Positions 48,430 through 57,882 of a stretch of DNA of 64,000 nt are shown one piece after another. Position numbers and translations under genes: made by a program. The stretch is from positions 124,001 through 188,000 of the forward strand of contig CALIMH010000006.1 in NCBI GenBank assembly GCA_938028725.1, read 5' to 3'. This DNA comes from an uncultured Anaerolineae bacterium. Lineage in GTDB: Bacteria; Chloroflexota; Anaerolineae; J036; Brachytrichaceae. The notes beneath the pieces are model-generated. The model ran no database searches and was not told where the DNA came from. It worked only from the letters and a program-made list of their open reading frames with translations. How positions within the stretch are numbered: the stretch's first letter is position 1; every line of letters starts with the position of its first letter.

Positions 48430-49557
48430 ATGAGCACAATTCCGGCAACTCAATTGACCACAGCTCCTCAGGACACGCGCCGGACGCTGATCGAGGTGCG
48501 CGACCTAAAGGTGGAGTTCAACATTCGCGGCGGCGTGGTCAAGGCTGTGGATGGCCTGACACTCGACATCAAATGTGGCCAGACGGTAGGCATTATCGGC
48601 GAGAGCGGGTGCGGCAAGTCAGTGACCGCCCGCGCCATCTTGCGCATGGTGCCCAAGCCTGGCAAGATCACCGGCGGACAGATTTTGTACTATCGCGTCC
48701 CGCGCCAAAAGAAGTTAGCCGGCTCCAATGAGGTGGAGGTGATCGAGCTCACCAAGCTCGATCCTGATGGCGAGGTGATTCGCCAAATTCGCGGCGGCGA
48801 GATCGCCATGATCTTCCAGGAGCCGATGAGCTCGCTCACGCCGGTATACACTGCCGGCACCCACATCCACGAGGCGGTCAGTCTGCATCGCCTGCTCCCG
48901 CTGAAGACGGTCGGCGACCAGATGGTGGAGCGGATCACACAGTACCGCAAGGTGACCCGCGAGGAGGCGCGCGAGATCGCCGTGCAAATGCTGCGGCGCG
49001 TCGGCATACCCAAGCCGGAACAGCGCGTGGATAGCTACCCACACCAGCTCTCCGGCGGGCAGCGCCAGCGCGTGATGATCGCCATCGCACTCTCCACCGA
49101 GCCAGACATGTTGATCGCTGACGAGCCGACCACCGCGCTTGACGTGTCCATCGAGGCGCAAATCCTGGACATCATGCGCGAGCTCCAGCAAACCGCGAAC
49201 ATGGCCATCATGTTCATCACCCACAACCTCGGCGTGATCGCGAGCATGGCCGATGAGATCGTGGTGATGTACATGGGCAAGCAGGTCGAGCGCGCAAAAG
49301 TGGTGGACCTGTTTTATAACCCCAAGCATCCTTACACCAAGGCGCTGCTCCAGTCGGTGCCAAAGCTTGGCCCGAAGACGGGTCAACGCCTAGCCTCCAT
49401 CGAGGGCATGGTGCCGGACCCGTTGCACCTGCCGACTGGCTGCGTCTTCCACCCGCGCTGCCCAGCCTTTATCGCGGGCAAGTGCGATCGCCACGTTCCC
49501 AATTGGGTGCAGGTTGGCGACAATCACTGGGTGCGTTGCTTGCTATATGAGGAGTGA
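48430..49557 (+). CDS. ABC transporter ATPase, DppD/OppD type
   Basis: The 375-aa ATPase has Walker [13 protein letters not shown]-loop IFQEPMSSL, signature LSGGQRQRV, Walker [13 protein letters not shown] and H-loop FITHNLG. The C-terminal oligopeptide/dipeptide extension has the Cys-rich [17 protein letters not shown], where such ATPases can bind an iron-sulfur cluster. There is a modest insert after Walker A (residues ~75-115). The stop TGA lies 7 bases before the next ATPase start. Confidence 0.96.
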   Translation: MSTIPATQLTTAPQDTRRTLIEVRDLKVEFNIRGGVVKAVDGLTLDIKCGQTVGIIGESGCGKSVTARAILRMVPKPGKITGGQILYYRVPRQKKLAGSNEVEVIELTKLDPDGEVIRQIRGGEIAMIFQEPMSSLTPVYTAGTHIHEAVSLHRLLPLKTVGDQMVERITQYRKVTREEAREIAVQMLRRVGIPKPEQRVDSYPHQLSGGQRQRVMIAIALSTEPDMLIADEPTTALDVSIEAQILDIMRELQQTANMAIMFITHNLGVIASMADEIVVMYMGKQVERAKVVDLFYNPKHPYTKALLQSVPKLGPKTGQRLASIEGMVPDPLHLPTGCVFHPRCPAFIAGKCDRHVPNWVQVGDNHWVRCLLYEE

Positions 49558-49564
49558 GGAGGCA

Positions 49565-50611
49565 ATGGCGCAGACAACAAACGGCAAAACAGACAACATC
49601 CTGTTGGACGTCAAGGGTCTGAAAAAATACTTCCCCATTCAGAAGGGGTTGTTGCGGCGAACGGTGGGCTACGTCAAAGCGGTGGACGACGTGAGCTTAT
49701 ACGTGCGCGAGGGCGAGACACTCGGCTTGGTGGGTGAAAGTGGCTGCGGCAAGACCACGGCCAGCCGCTGCATCATCCGCTTGTATGAGCCAACGGCCGG
49801 CCAGGTGCTCTTCAAGAGTAAGGCCTTGTCCGCAAATGGCCAGCCGAAGATGGTGAACTTGCTGGAACTGACGCGCGAAGAGATGACCAAGGTGCGTGAG
49901 GAGATCGCCATGATCTTCCAAGACCCGATCAACTCGCTTAACCCTCGCATGACTGTCGCCGACATCATTGCTGAGCCGATGGTGATCCACGGCAAGTACG
50001 AGAAGGGGAAGAGCGAGGAGCTCATCATCCAACTGCTGGAGCGGGTCGGCTTGCGCCCTGATCACTTGCGCCGCTACCCCCACGAATTCTCCGGCGGCCA
50101 GCGCCAGCGCATCGGCATCGCGCGCGCGCTCGCGCTCAACCCCCGCCTTGTGCTGTGCGATGAGCCGGTTTCGGCGCTGGATGTGTCCATTCAGGCACAG
50201 ACGCTGAACTTGCTGCAGGACCTGCAAGAAGAGTTCAATCTGTCCTACCTCTTCGTGGCCCACGACCTGAGCGTTGTGCAGCATATCTCAGATCGCGTTG
50301 CTGTGATGTACGTGGGCAAAGTGGCGGAGATGGCTAGCGCGGAGGAGCTGTACGCTAACCCCCTGCACCCCTACACCGAGGCGTTGCTCTCGGCTGTGCC
50401 GAAACCTGACCCGCTCTACAAGTCGGAGCGCATCATCATGCAGGGCGATGTGGCCGACCCCTCCAACCCCCCATCCGGCTGCTACTTCCATCCTCGCTGT
50501 CGCTACGCAGTGGACCTTTGTAAGCAGAAGGCGCCGGAGTTCCGCGAGCTGAAACCCGATCATTGGGTGGCCTGCCACCGTGCGGAGGAGTTGAAGCTGC
50601 AGGGCATTTGA
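49565..50611 (+). CDS. ABC transporter ATPase, DppF/OppF type
   Basis: The 348-aa ATPase has Walker [14 protein letters not shown]-loop [13 protein letters not shown], signature [15 protein letters not shown], Walker [13 protein letters not shown] and H-loop FVAHDLS. The C-terminal Cys block reads [16 protein letters not shown]. It should form the heterodimer with the preceding ATPase to power the importer. ATG 49565 is chosen for its GAGGAGG site that spans the upstream stop; longer in-frame starts would overlap that gene. Confidence 0.96.
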   Translation: MAQTTNGKTDNILLDVKGLKKYFPIQKGLLRRTVGYVKAVDDVSLYVREGETLGLVGESGCGKTTASRCIIRLYEPTAGQVLFKSKALSANGQPKMVNLLELTREEMTKVREEIAMIFQDPINSLNPRMTVADIIAEPMVIHGKYEKGKSEELIIQLLERVGLRPDHLRRYPHEFSGGQRQRIGIARALALNPRLVLCDEPVSALDVSIQAQTLNLLQDLQEEFNLSYLFVAHDLSVVQHISDRVAVMYVGKVAEMASAEELYANPLHPYTEALLSAVPKPDPLYKSERIIMQGDVADPSNPPSGCYFHPRCRYAVDLCKQKAPEFRELKPDHWVACHRAEELKLQGI

Positions 50612-51024
50612 GCAGCGTAGGCGGGCGCACCACGACGCCCGCACTTACGCCACGCAGCATCGCATGGGCGTGCGCGAACAAGGCAGGCTGTCCGGCCTGC
50701 AATCGTGCCCTGGTGGCGGCGGTCACCCTGGTGCTCTGGCTGGTGACCACCCTGCTGGCGCTGTGGAGCATTTACATCCTGCGGCAAACCTACTACCTGA
50801 TCTACGCGCGCTTGGCGAGGCTATGGGGTGGCGGGGACTACGAGCTGGCCGACGTGGTCGGCTACTGCTTGCTGCCGCTGCTTGTCATGGCGTTCATCGC
50901 TTTCGTCACTATCACCGGCGAGTATCATCGGCTTCACTTGGGCAAACCCCGCTCGTGGTACCTCTTCGGCATCACGTTGGTGGTTGAGCTATCCATACTT
51001 GGCGCTTATGAGCTAATTCAATGA
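50608..51024 (+). CDS. Small membrane protein between the ABC genes and alpha-glucosidase gene
   Basis: The ~138-aa protein has three hydrophobic helices: around [37 protein letters not shown] and [18 protein letters not shown]. The charged loops contain [14 protein letters not shown] and [12 protein letters not shown] do not recognise a family. The start is uncertain: TTG 50608 overlaps the upstream stop, and GTG 50713 just before the first helix is also possible. It overlaps the downstream gene by ATGA if that gene starts at 51021. Its place inside the operon suggests a link to the sugar system. Confidence 0.6.
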   Translation: MSSVGGRTTTPALTPRSIAWACANKAGCPACNRALVAAVTLVLWLVTTLLALWSIYILRQTYYLIYARLARLWGGGDYELADVVGYCLLPLLVMAFIAFVTITGEYHRLHLGKPRSWYLFGITLVVELSILGAYELIQ

Positions 51025-51032
51025 GGTTTGTC

Positions 51033-52742
51033 ATGGCAGATCGTGGCTTGAAGTGGTGGCAGAAAGCCGTGGTGTATCAGATTTACCCGCGCAGTTTCGC
51101 TGATGGCAACGGCGACGGCATCGGCGACTTTCCCGGCATTATCGCGCGGTTGGACTACCTGCAGCGCCTCGGCGTGGATGCCGTGTGGCTCTCCCCTCAC
51201 TATCCCTCGCCAAACGCTGATTGCGGCTACGACATCTCCGACTACATGGACGTCGCCCCAGAATATGGCACGCTGGACGACTTCCGTCGCTTCCTCGACG
51301 CAGCCCATCAGCGCGGCATCCGCGTGCTGCTCGACCTGGTGCTGAACCACACTTCCGACCAACACCCCTGGTTCGTTGAGTCGCGCAGCAGCCGCGACAA
51401 CCCCCGTCGTGATTGGTACGTCTGGCGCGACCCCGCATCGGATGGTGGCCCGCCCAACAACTGGAACTCCATCTTCGGCGGCTCAGCTTGGGAATACGAC
51501 CCGCACACGGAGCAGTACTACTACCACTGCTTCCTCAAAGAACAGCCCGACCTCAACTGGCGCAACCCACAGGTGAAAGAGGCCATGTGGCAAGTGGTCC
51601 GCTTCTGGCTGGAGATGGGGGTGGACGGTTTCCGCTTGGACGCCATCGGCACCATCTACGAGGATCCCGCACTGACGCCGCACCAGTCCACTATGCCCAT
51701 GACAGAAATCCTGCGCTTTGGCCGCGAGAGCCGCCCACCGGAGGAACAAGCTGCGCTGACCGCCGGCTTGCTGGAGATGTTCCGTTACCAGTTTGGCCTG
51801 CCTGAGGTGCACGACCTGATGAAGGAGCTGCGCGCGTTAGTGGACGCATACCCAGGCGACCGCGTGTTGATCGGTGAAGATGACAACATTGCCTATTACG
51901 GCAACGGCAACGACGAGCTACATCTGGTCTTCAACTTCCCGCTCATGCGCACCAATCGCCTGACGCCGGCGTGGGTCCGCGCAAATCAGGAGCAGCGGCT
52001 GGGCGCGCTACCGCCTGGCGCTTGGCCGTGCAACACGCTGAATAATCATGACAGCACGCGCATGAAGACGGCTTTTGGAGATGGCATCCACGATGACGCC
52101 ATCGCCCGCGTGAACGCCGCTCTTCTGCTCACGCTGCGCGGCACGCCGGTGCTCTACAACGGCGAGGAGATCGGCATGACCGACTTGCTGATCCGAGACC
52201 TCGACCAACTGCGCGACCATCAGTCGCTGAACATGTATCATCTGGCGCGCGCGCAAGGCGTCTCTCATGAGGAGGCGATCGAGATAACGGCGCGCATCAC
52301 CCGCGACCGCTGCCGAACGCCGATGCAATGGGCCAACGCTCCCAACGCTGGCTTTAGCCCTGCCGGTGTGCGCACCTGGCTGCCGGTAAACCCGAACTAC
52401 GCTGAGGGCGTCAACGTCGCCGACCAGGAGAACGACCCCCACTCGTTGTTGAATTTCTACCGCCGGTTGATTGCTGTGCGCAAACGCACGCCGGCCCTCG
52501 TGGAAGGTGAGTACGCCCCGCTCGACGTAGATTCAGAAGCGGTGTTGGCTTTCACGCGCCGCACCGTGGGCAGTGCCTGCGTGGTGTTGCTCAACACATC
52601 CGAGCAGCATCAGATGATCTCCCTCCCTCAAGGGCGGGGAGCGGTGATCTTCTCCTCGCATGGCCGTGAGGGAGAGCATCTACACGCGCGCGTCGCGCTG
52701 GCGCCGTTTGAGGTGTGCATCGCCGCTGTCGGCGAGGCGTAG
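51033..52742 (+). CDS. GH13 alpha-glucosidase (oligo-1,6-glucosidase/alpha-glucosidase group)
   Basis: The 569-aa (beta/alpha)8 enzyme starts KWWQKAVVYQIYPRSFADGNGDGIGD, the hallmark of the GH13 oligo-1,6-/alpha-glucosidase subfamilies. Catalytic nucleophile Asp in GFRLDAIGTI, acid/base Glu in LIGEDDN, transition-state Asp in LNNHDSTRM. A small C-terminal beta domain ends the chain (~residues 490-569). With no signal peptide it works inside the cell, on oligosaccharides imported by the ABC system. ATG 51033 has GAGG just upstream; ATG 51021, overlapping the previous stop, is the alternative. Confidence 0.94.
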   Translation: MADRGLKWWQKAVVYQIYPRSFADGNGDGIGDFPGIIARLDYLQRLGVDAVWLSPHYPSPNADCGYDISDYMDVAPEYGTLDDFRRFLDAAHQRGIRVLLDLVLNHTSDQHPWFVESRSSRDNPRRDWYVWRDPASDGGPPNNWNSIFGGSAWEYDPHTEQYYYHCFLKEQPDLNWRNPQVKEAMWQVVRFWLEMGVDGFRLDAIGTIYEDPALTPHQSTMPMTEILRFGRESRPPEEQAALTAGLLEMFRYQFGLPEVHDLMKELRALVDAYPGDRVLIGEDDNIAYYGNGNDELHLVFNFPLMRTNRLTPAWVRANQEQRLGALPPGAWPCNTLNNHDSTRMKTAFGDGIHDDAIARVNAALLLTLRGTPVLYNGEEIGMTDLLIRDLDQLRDHQSLNMYHLARAQGVSHEEAIEITARITRDRCRTPMQWANAPNAGFSPAGVRTWLPVNPNYAEGVNVADQENDPHSLLNFYRRLIAVRKRTPALVEGEYAPLDVDSEAVLAFTRRTVGSACVVLLNTSEQHQMISLPQGRGAVIFSSHGREGEHLHARVALAPFEVCIAAVGEA

Positions 52743-52743
52743 G

Positions 52744-53946
52744 CTAGGGCGTCTCGCCGCGCACCAGCACCTGTGAGGCGCAATGCAGGCCCCCGTAGCC
52801 GCCCAGCAAGGCGTCGAACGGCACGAGGTGAGTCTTGACGCCGGCTGCTTGCAAGCGCGCGACAAAGCCCGCGCTGACGCTCGCAGGCAGCAGTAGCTCG
52901 CGCGGCCCAACCAAAAGGCCGTTGGCTGCGAAGCGCTCCTGCTCCTCCTTGCTAAACGGGATGACGTGGATGCCTTTCTCCTGCAGGTAGCGCGAGAAAA
53001 GCGTGGAGCGCGTGAGCACGTAGCGGAAGTCCTCCGCGCTGCCTTCAGGCAGATACACGTGGACGAGCGGCTCGTCGGCGCCGCTGAGGCGCGTCTCGCA
53101 GCAGGCGGCCAGGTCGCGGTCTAGCATGGCGAAGTAGGTGTCGAGGTGCATCTCGTCCATGCTGCGGCGTGGGTCCTCGACCACTGCCACCTCCACGAAT
53201 CCGTAGACGCGATGCTCCAGACACTGCCGCACGCCCTCCGCGTTGGTAAGCAGGCCTTGCCCCTGCAGCACGAACTCGCCGCAGGGGATGAAGTCGCCGC
53301 CCTCCAAGCAGCCGGGGGGCTGCACGCGGTGGATGGGGGCGATGCCGAGCGCCTCCAGCACATGCTCGGCGATAGTGTTCTCGACCTGACGGCCAGCGTG
53401 TTGCAGGTGGGTGATCGCGCAGCCGCGCATGGTGGTGATGAGCGGGTCGCGCACGTAGTAGGCGCTATCGGCAGGGCGCACGCTGTGGCGTGCGCTCCGC
53501 TGGGTGGTGGGGTCGAGCGCTAGGGTGTTGGCCGCAAGATACACCTCCGGCCGCAAGAACAGCAGCTCCACCAGCGCCTCGGGGTCGAGCGCCTCGATGG
53601 CGCGCAGTAGTTGCAATTCGCTTTGGTTGCGGGCTGCGTCGTCGAGAGAAGCGTCGCATTGCAGCGCAATGGCTTGGCGCGCCCATGCTCGCAGCCGCTC
53701 CAGTGGTGCAGCGACCAGCGCCTCACGCGCGTCAATCACGCGAATCCCCAACGCCTCCAACGTGCGGCGGAAGTGCTGATGCTCGCGACGTCCCGCGGCA
53801 AGTGAGAACGGATACAAGAAGTTGGCTGCGCTGGTTTGCAACAGCGCGAACAGCGTTTCAAGCCGCGGTTCGCACAGCAGCACTACGCGCGCCGGCTCCC
53901 ACTCTGCTGCCTGGCGAGGGATGAGCGGGGGAAGCGTGGTGCTCAT
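52744..53946 (-). CDS. Arginine-deiminase-like (amidinotransferase superfamily) enzyme
   Basis: The 400-aa protein has the pentein fold: YYVRDPLITTMRGCAITH (the F-x-R-D-P motif of arginine deiminases), CLEGGDFI (Glu/Asp), DEMHLDTYFAML (catalytic His) and GGLHCASQVL (nucleophile Cys near the end). Length and order match arginine deiminase (arginine to citrulline and ammonia). The text around the Cys differs from classical ArcA (GGPRCMSMP), so a related guanidino substrate is possible. Its ATG overlaps the stop of the ACT-domain gene (ATGA), a sign of coupled synthesis. No arcB or arcC is in the window. Confidence 0.85.
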   Translation of the reverse strand: MSTTLPPLIPRQAAEWEPARVVLLCEPRLETLFALLQTSAANFLYPFSLAAGRREHQHFRRTLEALGIRVIDAREALVAAPLERLRAWARQAIALQCDASLDDAARNQSELQLLRAIEALDPEALVELLFLRPEVYLAANTLALDPTTQRSARHSVRPADSAYYVRDPLITTMRGCAITHLQHAGRQVENTIAEHVLEALGIAPIHRVQPPGCLEGGDFIPCGEFVLQGQGLLTNAEGVRQCLEHRVYGFVEVAVVEDPRRSMDEMHLDTYFAMLDRDLAACCETRLSGADEPLVHVYLPEGSAEDFRYVLTRSTLFSRYLQEKGIHVIPFSKEEQERFAANGLLVGPRELLLPASVSAGFVARLQAAGVKTHLVPFDALLGGYGGLHCASQVLVRGETP

Positions 53947-54629
53947 GCGTTTGGCGCCTCCGACTCGCCCGCGCGAGGGTCGTGGGCGTAAAACCAGCGT
54001 GCCTGGCCGGTGAGCGTTTCGTACTTCAGCGGTAGGGTGAACCCTTGGCGTGCTTCACTAGGCACCCACGCCCACTTGCCGATCTGGGCATCAATAAGCC
54101 GTTGAGCTTGCTGGTCCACTGGCTGCGGGAAGCGCACATCCACAAAGCGCATCAGCCAGCGGTCTTGGGCGGGGTTGTAGGTGCTCACCTCGGCGAGGAA
54201 AGCAGCGACGACGCGCTCACCGCTGGGCAATCGCCAACTGCACTTCACCTCCACATGCTCGGGTGCGGTGCGCACGGTGTGGCCGTAGCGCGTGAGCGCG
54301 GTGATGGCGCTTTCGCGCTGCGCCTCGGGGACAAGGATGAGATGCGCGCCGGGCATGCTGAGCAAGTACGCCTCCACCCGCGCCTCCGCTAATGGGCGCA
54401 GCGCCTCACAGAGCGCTTGCGTGGCGAAGGCGTCGGCTGGAAGCTCAATGCGAAAAGCGCACCAATCCGCCCGAATCGGCACATCTGTCGGTGCAGAGGC
54501 GGTGGGGTATGCAGCCATGAGCGCGTCCGCCAGGCGCACCAGCGCCAGCCAGGGAGAAGCTTCCACGGAAGCTTTCGGGTCCATTCGACAGATCGCGTAA
54601 GTGTCCTTTTCCAGATGAAGCGTGAGCAT
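53943..54629 (-). CDS. CASTOR-like ACT-domain protein
   Basis: The 228-aa protein has residues ~1-125 that resemble the tandem ACT fold of the CASTOR/ACT_7 family: LTLHLEKDTYAICRMDPKASV at the start, PIRADWCAFRIELPADAFAT in the middle, and VEAYLLSMPGAHLILVPEAQRESAITALTRYGH. This family includes the mammalian arginine sensor CASTOR1. The last ~100 residues (VKCSWRLPSGERVV...TGQARWFYAHDP) are not recognised. ATG 54629 fits the domain start; the open frame upstream of it overlaps the SDR gene. Downstream, an arginine-deiminase-like gene is coupled by ATGA. A role as amino-acid sensor or allosteric partner is inferred. Confidence 0.78.
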   Translation of the reverse strand: MLTLHLEKDTYAICRMDPKASVEASPWLALVRLADALMAAYPTASAPTDVPIRADWCAFRIELPADAFATQALCEALRPLAEARVEAYLLSMPGAHLILVPEAQRESAITALTRYGHTVRTAPEHVEVKCSWRLPSGERVVAAFLAEVSTYNPAQDRWLMRFVDVRFPQPVDQQAQRLIDAQIGKWAWVPSEARQGFTLPLKYETLTGQARWFYAHDPRAGESEAPNA

Positions 54630-54667
54630 GCCGGGTATCCAGTATCGTTTCGTGTTGGTCAGCAGGC

Positions 54668-55417
54668 TTAAGCGAACAAGCGCCCCGCGCGGCTGCTCTG
54701 GGTATGCAGCACGATCTCGGTGGGGCAGACGGTGGGCGATGAAGCCAGCACGAAGCGCACAGCCTCGGCCACGTCCTCTGGTTGGATCGCCTCCTCCGGC
54801 TTGAGCCAATCAGCCAGCAGGCGGGTGTTCACCCAGCCGGGGTAGATTGCGCACACTTTCACGCCGGCGTCGCGCACGTCCTCGAAGACGCTGCCGCTGA
54901 AGCCGGCCAGCGCGTGCTTGGCAGCGGCATAGCCGGCGTTGGTAGGGGCGCTGAACTTGCCACCGAGTGACGAGATGAAGATCACGGCGCCGCGCCGGCC
55001 ACGCGTGACACCATCCACGATGGCAGGCAGCGCCAGACGGGTGAGGTGCATCGCAGCGCGCAAGTTCACATCGATCAGCCGATCCCACACTGCCAGGTCT
55101 GCTTCCAAGGCCGAGGCAAACTGGTGCCATCCGGCGTTGTTGACCAGCACGTTGAGCTGTCCGAAGTGCGTCATGCACTGTTCGACAACGGTGGGCAGGC
55201 GCTGTGTCTCAGCCAGGTCCAGCGGAAGCGCTAGCGCCGAGACACCGGCGGCAGCGCAGCAGGCGCGGGTGGCCTCCAGCTCATCTACGTTGCGGGCAAC
55301 CAAGGCGAGGTGACAGCCTTGGCGGGCGAGCATCTGAGCAATTGCGCGCCCAATGCCACGCCCTGCGCCGGTCACCAGCGCCACATGGCCCTCCAGCAAA
55401 CGATTGTCGGTCGCCAA
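54668..55417 (-). CDS. Short-chain dehydrogenase/reductase
   Basis: The 249-aa classical SDR has VTGAGRGIGRAIA (cofactor loop), VNNAGWHQF, Ser in FISSLGGKF, YAAAKHAL (Tyr-x-x-x-Lys) and YPGWVNTRLL. It resembles FabG-like and 3-ketoacyl or sorbitol-type reductases; the substrate is unknown. TTG 55417 is proposed as start because TATAAT (minus strand, 55428-55433) ends 10 bases upstream and the family fold starts right after; a longer frame starts at 55456 or 55480. It is the first gene of a unit with the ACT and arginine-deiminase-like genes. Confidence 0.88.
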   Translation of the reverse strand: MATDNRLLEGHVALVTGAGRGIGRAIAQMLARQGCHLALVARNVDELEATRACCAAAGVSALALPLDLAETQRLPTVVEQCMTHFGQLNVLVNNAGWHQFASALEADLAVWDRLIDVNLRAAMHLTRLALPAIVDGVTRGRRGAVIFISSLGGKFSAPTNAGYAAAKHALAGFSGSVFEDVRDAGVKVCAIYPGWVNTRLLADWLKPEEAIQPEDVAEAVRFVLASSPTVCPTEIVLHTQSSRAGRLFA

Positions 55418-55427
55418 GCCATTGGGG

Positions 55428-55433
55428 ATTATA
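55428..55433 (-). promoter_or_regulatory. -10 TATAAT of the SDR/ACT/arginine-deiminase-like unit
   Basis: A perfect TATAAT on the minus strand, 10 bases before TTG 55417. No clear -35 is seen. Confidence 0.5.
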
Positions 55434-55505
55434 GTGACGTGCGGCTTTGGCGGCATGCCGGCAGAGGGCATCCGGCGCACTCACGCGCCATTCAGTGGCT
55501 CAGCC

Positions 55506-55511
55506 TAAGAT
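55506..55511 (+). promoter_or_regulatory. -10-like TAAGAT before the second sugar dehydrogenase gene
   Basis: TAAGAT ends 7 bases before ATG 55519, the start of a lipoprotein signal peptide; leaderless pattern. Confidence 0.4.
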
Positions 55512-55518
55512 CGCCACA

Positions 55519-56862
55519 ATGGTGCACAGACTCCTACCATGCTCGATCGGCGTGTGCTGTGCGCTGCTCAGCGCTTGCAGTGCTACGCCGCCAACGCCTG
55601 CGCCCACCGCTCAGTCGCCAGCACAGCCTTTGCTGACTGCTCCAGCTCCGATCGCTGCTGAATCAGCCAATCGCGCTGAGAGCGCGGGTGTGACGCCAGC
55701 GCCGGAACTCCCCGCCTCGCCAATCGAAGCGGCGGATGCGCCCACGCCTGCCGCTCAACCGGGTGCAACTGCTGCTGTCCCCGCGCCGACTGAGGCAGCA
55801 GCGATGCGACCAGCGCTGGTGCTGCTGGTGGATGGACTGGTGAAGCCCACCGAGTTGGCGGTTGCTCCAGAAAGCCGCTTGCTCTACGTCACGGAGCAAG
55901 TGGGGCGCGTGCGCGTGATCCAAGAGGGACAACAGCTTACTGCGCCGTTCCTGGACATCACCGACCGCGTGGGCAGCCGTGGTTCGGAACAGGGGTTGCT
56001 GGGTTTAGCCTTCGCGCCCGATTTCAACTCCTCCCGCAAGTTTTTTGTGAACTACACCGACCGCAGCGGCGCAACAGTGGTTGCCGGTTTCCTCGCCCAG
56101 GACGCGCTGCGCGCCGATCCCGCTAGCGAATGGGTGATCCTGCGCATTCAGCAGCCATACCCCAACCACAACGGTGGGCAGTTACAGTTTGGTCCAGATG
56201 GCATGCTCTATGTCGCCACCGGCGATGGTGGCAGCGCTGGCGACCCACAAAACTTGGCGCAGAACGTGAGCAGCTTGCTAGGGAAGCTGCTGCGTTTGGA
56301 TGTGTCGCAATCCAACTCCTCGGCGCCGTATCGCGTGCCAGAGGATAACCCTGACTTCGGCCCAAACAGTCGGCCTGAGCTATGGGCAATCGGGCTGCGC
56401 AACCCATGGCGGTTCAGCTTCGACCGCGCCACTGGCGATCTGTACGTTGCTGATGTCGGCCAAAACCGCTTCGAGGAGATCAACTTTGCTCCTGCTGGCA
56501 CTGGTGGCGGCAGAAACTATGGCTGGAAGCTGCGCGAGGGCTTCGCACCGTTCGCCTCGCAAGAACATCACACCTCACTCACCGATCCAGTTTGGCAATA
56601 TGACCATAGCGACGGCCGCTGCTCCATCACGGGTGGCTATGTGTATCGCGGCACCATGCTGCCTCAACTGGTCGGTAGTTACATCTATGGTGATTTTTGC
56701 TCAGGCACGATCTGGAGCTTACGACGCAACGCTGACGGCGCCTGGCAGAGCGACATCGTGCTGGACACCGACCTGCTGATCAGCTCGTTCGGCCAAGACG
56801 CCGAAGGCGAGCTGTACGTGCTCGATCATCGGGGTGCAGTGTATCAACTGGTGGGCAGGTAG
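55519..56862 (+). CDS. PQQ-type sugar dehydrogenase lipoprotein (Hhip/YliI-like)
   Basis: The 447-aa protein has a signal peptide with lipobox LSAC (Cys20), then a Pro/Ala/Thr-rich linker to ~residue 95. A six-bladed propeller of the soluble glucose/aldose dehydrogenase family follows: PTELAVAPESRLLYVTEQVGRV, GSEQGLLGLAFAPDF, PNHNGGQLQFGPDGMLYVATGDGG, WAIGLRNPWRFSFDRATGDLY and YIYGDFCSGTIWSL. It should oxidise sugars at the cell surface with PQQ. It lacks the extra C-terminal domains of the paralogue at 23383-25404. ATG 55519 is chosen; longer in-frame starts have no signal peptide. Confidence 0.9.
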   Translation: MVHRLLPCSIGVCCALLSACSATPPTPAPTAQSPAQPLLTAPAPIAAESANRAESAGVTPAPELPASPIEAADAPTPAAQPGATAAVPAPTEAAAMRPALVLLVDGLVKPTELAVAPESRLLYVTEQVGRVRVIQEGQQLTAPFLDITDRVGSRGSEQGLLGLAFAPDFNSSRKFFVNYTDRSGATVVAGFLAQDALRADPASEWVILRIQQPYPNHNGGQLQFGPDGMLYVATGDGGSAGDPQNLAQNVSSLLGKLLRLDVSQSNSSAPYRVPEDNPDFGPNSRPELWAIGLRNPWRFSFDRATGDLYVADVGQNRFEEINFAPAGTGGGRNYGWKLREGFAPFASQEHHTSLTDPVWQYDHSDGRCSITGGYVYRGTMLPQLVGSYIYGDFCSGTIWSLRRNADGAWQSDIVLDTDLLISSFGQDAEGELYVLDHRGAVYQLVGR

Positions 56863-56881
56863 CGGTAGCGAACACTCCTGC

Positions 56882-57871
56882 TCATCCGAGCAGCACTAGC
56901 ACGAAGTTGTAGGTGAAGTGGGTGATGATGCAAGCGCTCAGCGAAAGGCGCTGGCGCATCACACCCAGCACCAAGCTGACGATCACCACCAGCGCTGTGG
57001 CCGGCGTGAGGCCATACTGCGTGTGGAAAGAGGCGAACAGCAACGTGGTGAGCGCTATGCCCATGCGCGGTTGGTAAGCGCCGCGGAAAAAAAACTCCTC
57101 ACCTAGGCCAGCGGCGAGACCGATGGCCACGGCGCCGGCCAGGCCCTGCATGTTGCCGAGCAGCGCTTGCGACAAGCCGCCGATGCGTTCCAGGCCGCTT
57201 GGGTCTATGACGCGCCAGAGGGCTTCGGTGGCGGCAGCCAGCGCAATCAGCGCGGCGCTGGCCGCCAGCGCAATCGCCACCTCGCGGATGGTGGGAATGC
57301 GCAGGCCGAGGCGGGCTAGGGTCTCGTCCTGGTTGCGGCGCGTCAGCCAACCCACACCCAACAACCCGCTCAGCAGCAAGGTGAGCAATGGGAAGGCCAG
57401 GACGTCCAGATAGGTCAGGCCAATCTCCGGCGCTGTGCCGCTGCTGAAGGCGCTGAGTGCAGCCGGCAACAGCGCGATGGTCTGGAACAGGTTAAACCCA
57501 AACGCTAGCGCAGTGAGGGAGAGCGCGGCGAGATGCACTGGCTGAGCTGGGTCGATCGGGATCGCGCGCGCAGCCAGGCGAGCCGCCGGCGGGGTCAGCG
57601 CGATCATCGCCAGCGCGGCGCACACGCTCATCACGGCGCCACCTAGCGCGAGGTTGCCAGCCTCTTGGCCCGCCAGCAGCGCGCCCAGCCCTTGCAAGGA
57701 GATGGCTGATGCCAAGCCGGCTATGGCGGTGCCCGCCCCAAGCGCCAGCCCACCCAAACTGAGCAGAGTCAGGTAGGTGAGCAGAAAGGCGCGCAGCTCC
57801 GGGCGTTGTTGAGCGCGGTTAGCCAGCCAAATGGCGGCCAACACGGGGGTGAAGAACAAAAGCGTCTGCAT
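56882..57871 (-). CDS. CPBP-family intramembrane metalloprotease
   Basis: The 329-aa protein has about eight transmembrane helices. It ends with the CPBP (CAAX protease/Abi) signature: motif 1 GLGEEFFFRGAYQPRMG (EExxxR) and motif 2 LLFASFHTQYGL (FxxxH), with a third His/Asn helix near the end (THFTYNFVLVLL). It belongs to the Rce1-like glutamate proteases, with roles in prenyl-protein processing or peptide handling. It starts 11 bases after the stop of the acetoacetyl-CoA synthetase gene and may share its transcript. Confidence 0.92.
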   Translation of the reverse strand: MQTLLFFTPVLAAIWLANRAQQRPELRAFLLTYLTLLSLGGLALGAGTAIAGLASAISLQGLGALLAGQEAGNLALGGAVMSVCAALAMIALTPPAARLAARAIPIDPAQPVHLAALSLTALAFGFNLFQTIALLPAALSAFSSGTAPEIGLTYLDVLAFPLLTLLLSGLLGVGWLTRRNQDETLARLGLRIPTIREVAIALAASAALIALAAATEALWRVIDPSGLERIGGLSQALLGNMQGLAGAVAIGLAAGLGEEFFFRGAYQPRMGIALTTLLFASFHTQYGLTPATALVVIVSLVLGVMRQRLSLSACIITHFTYNFVLVLLG

Positions 57872-57882
57872 GTGAGTGGGGG

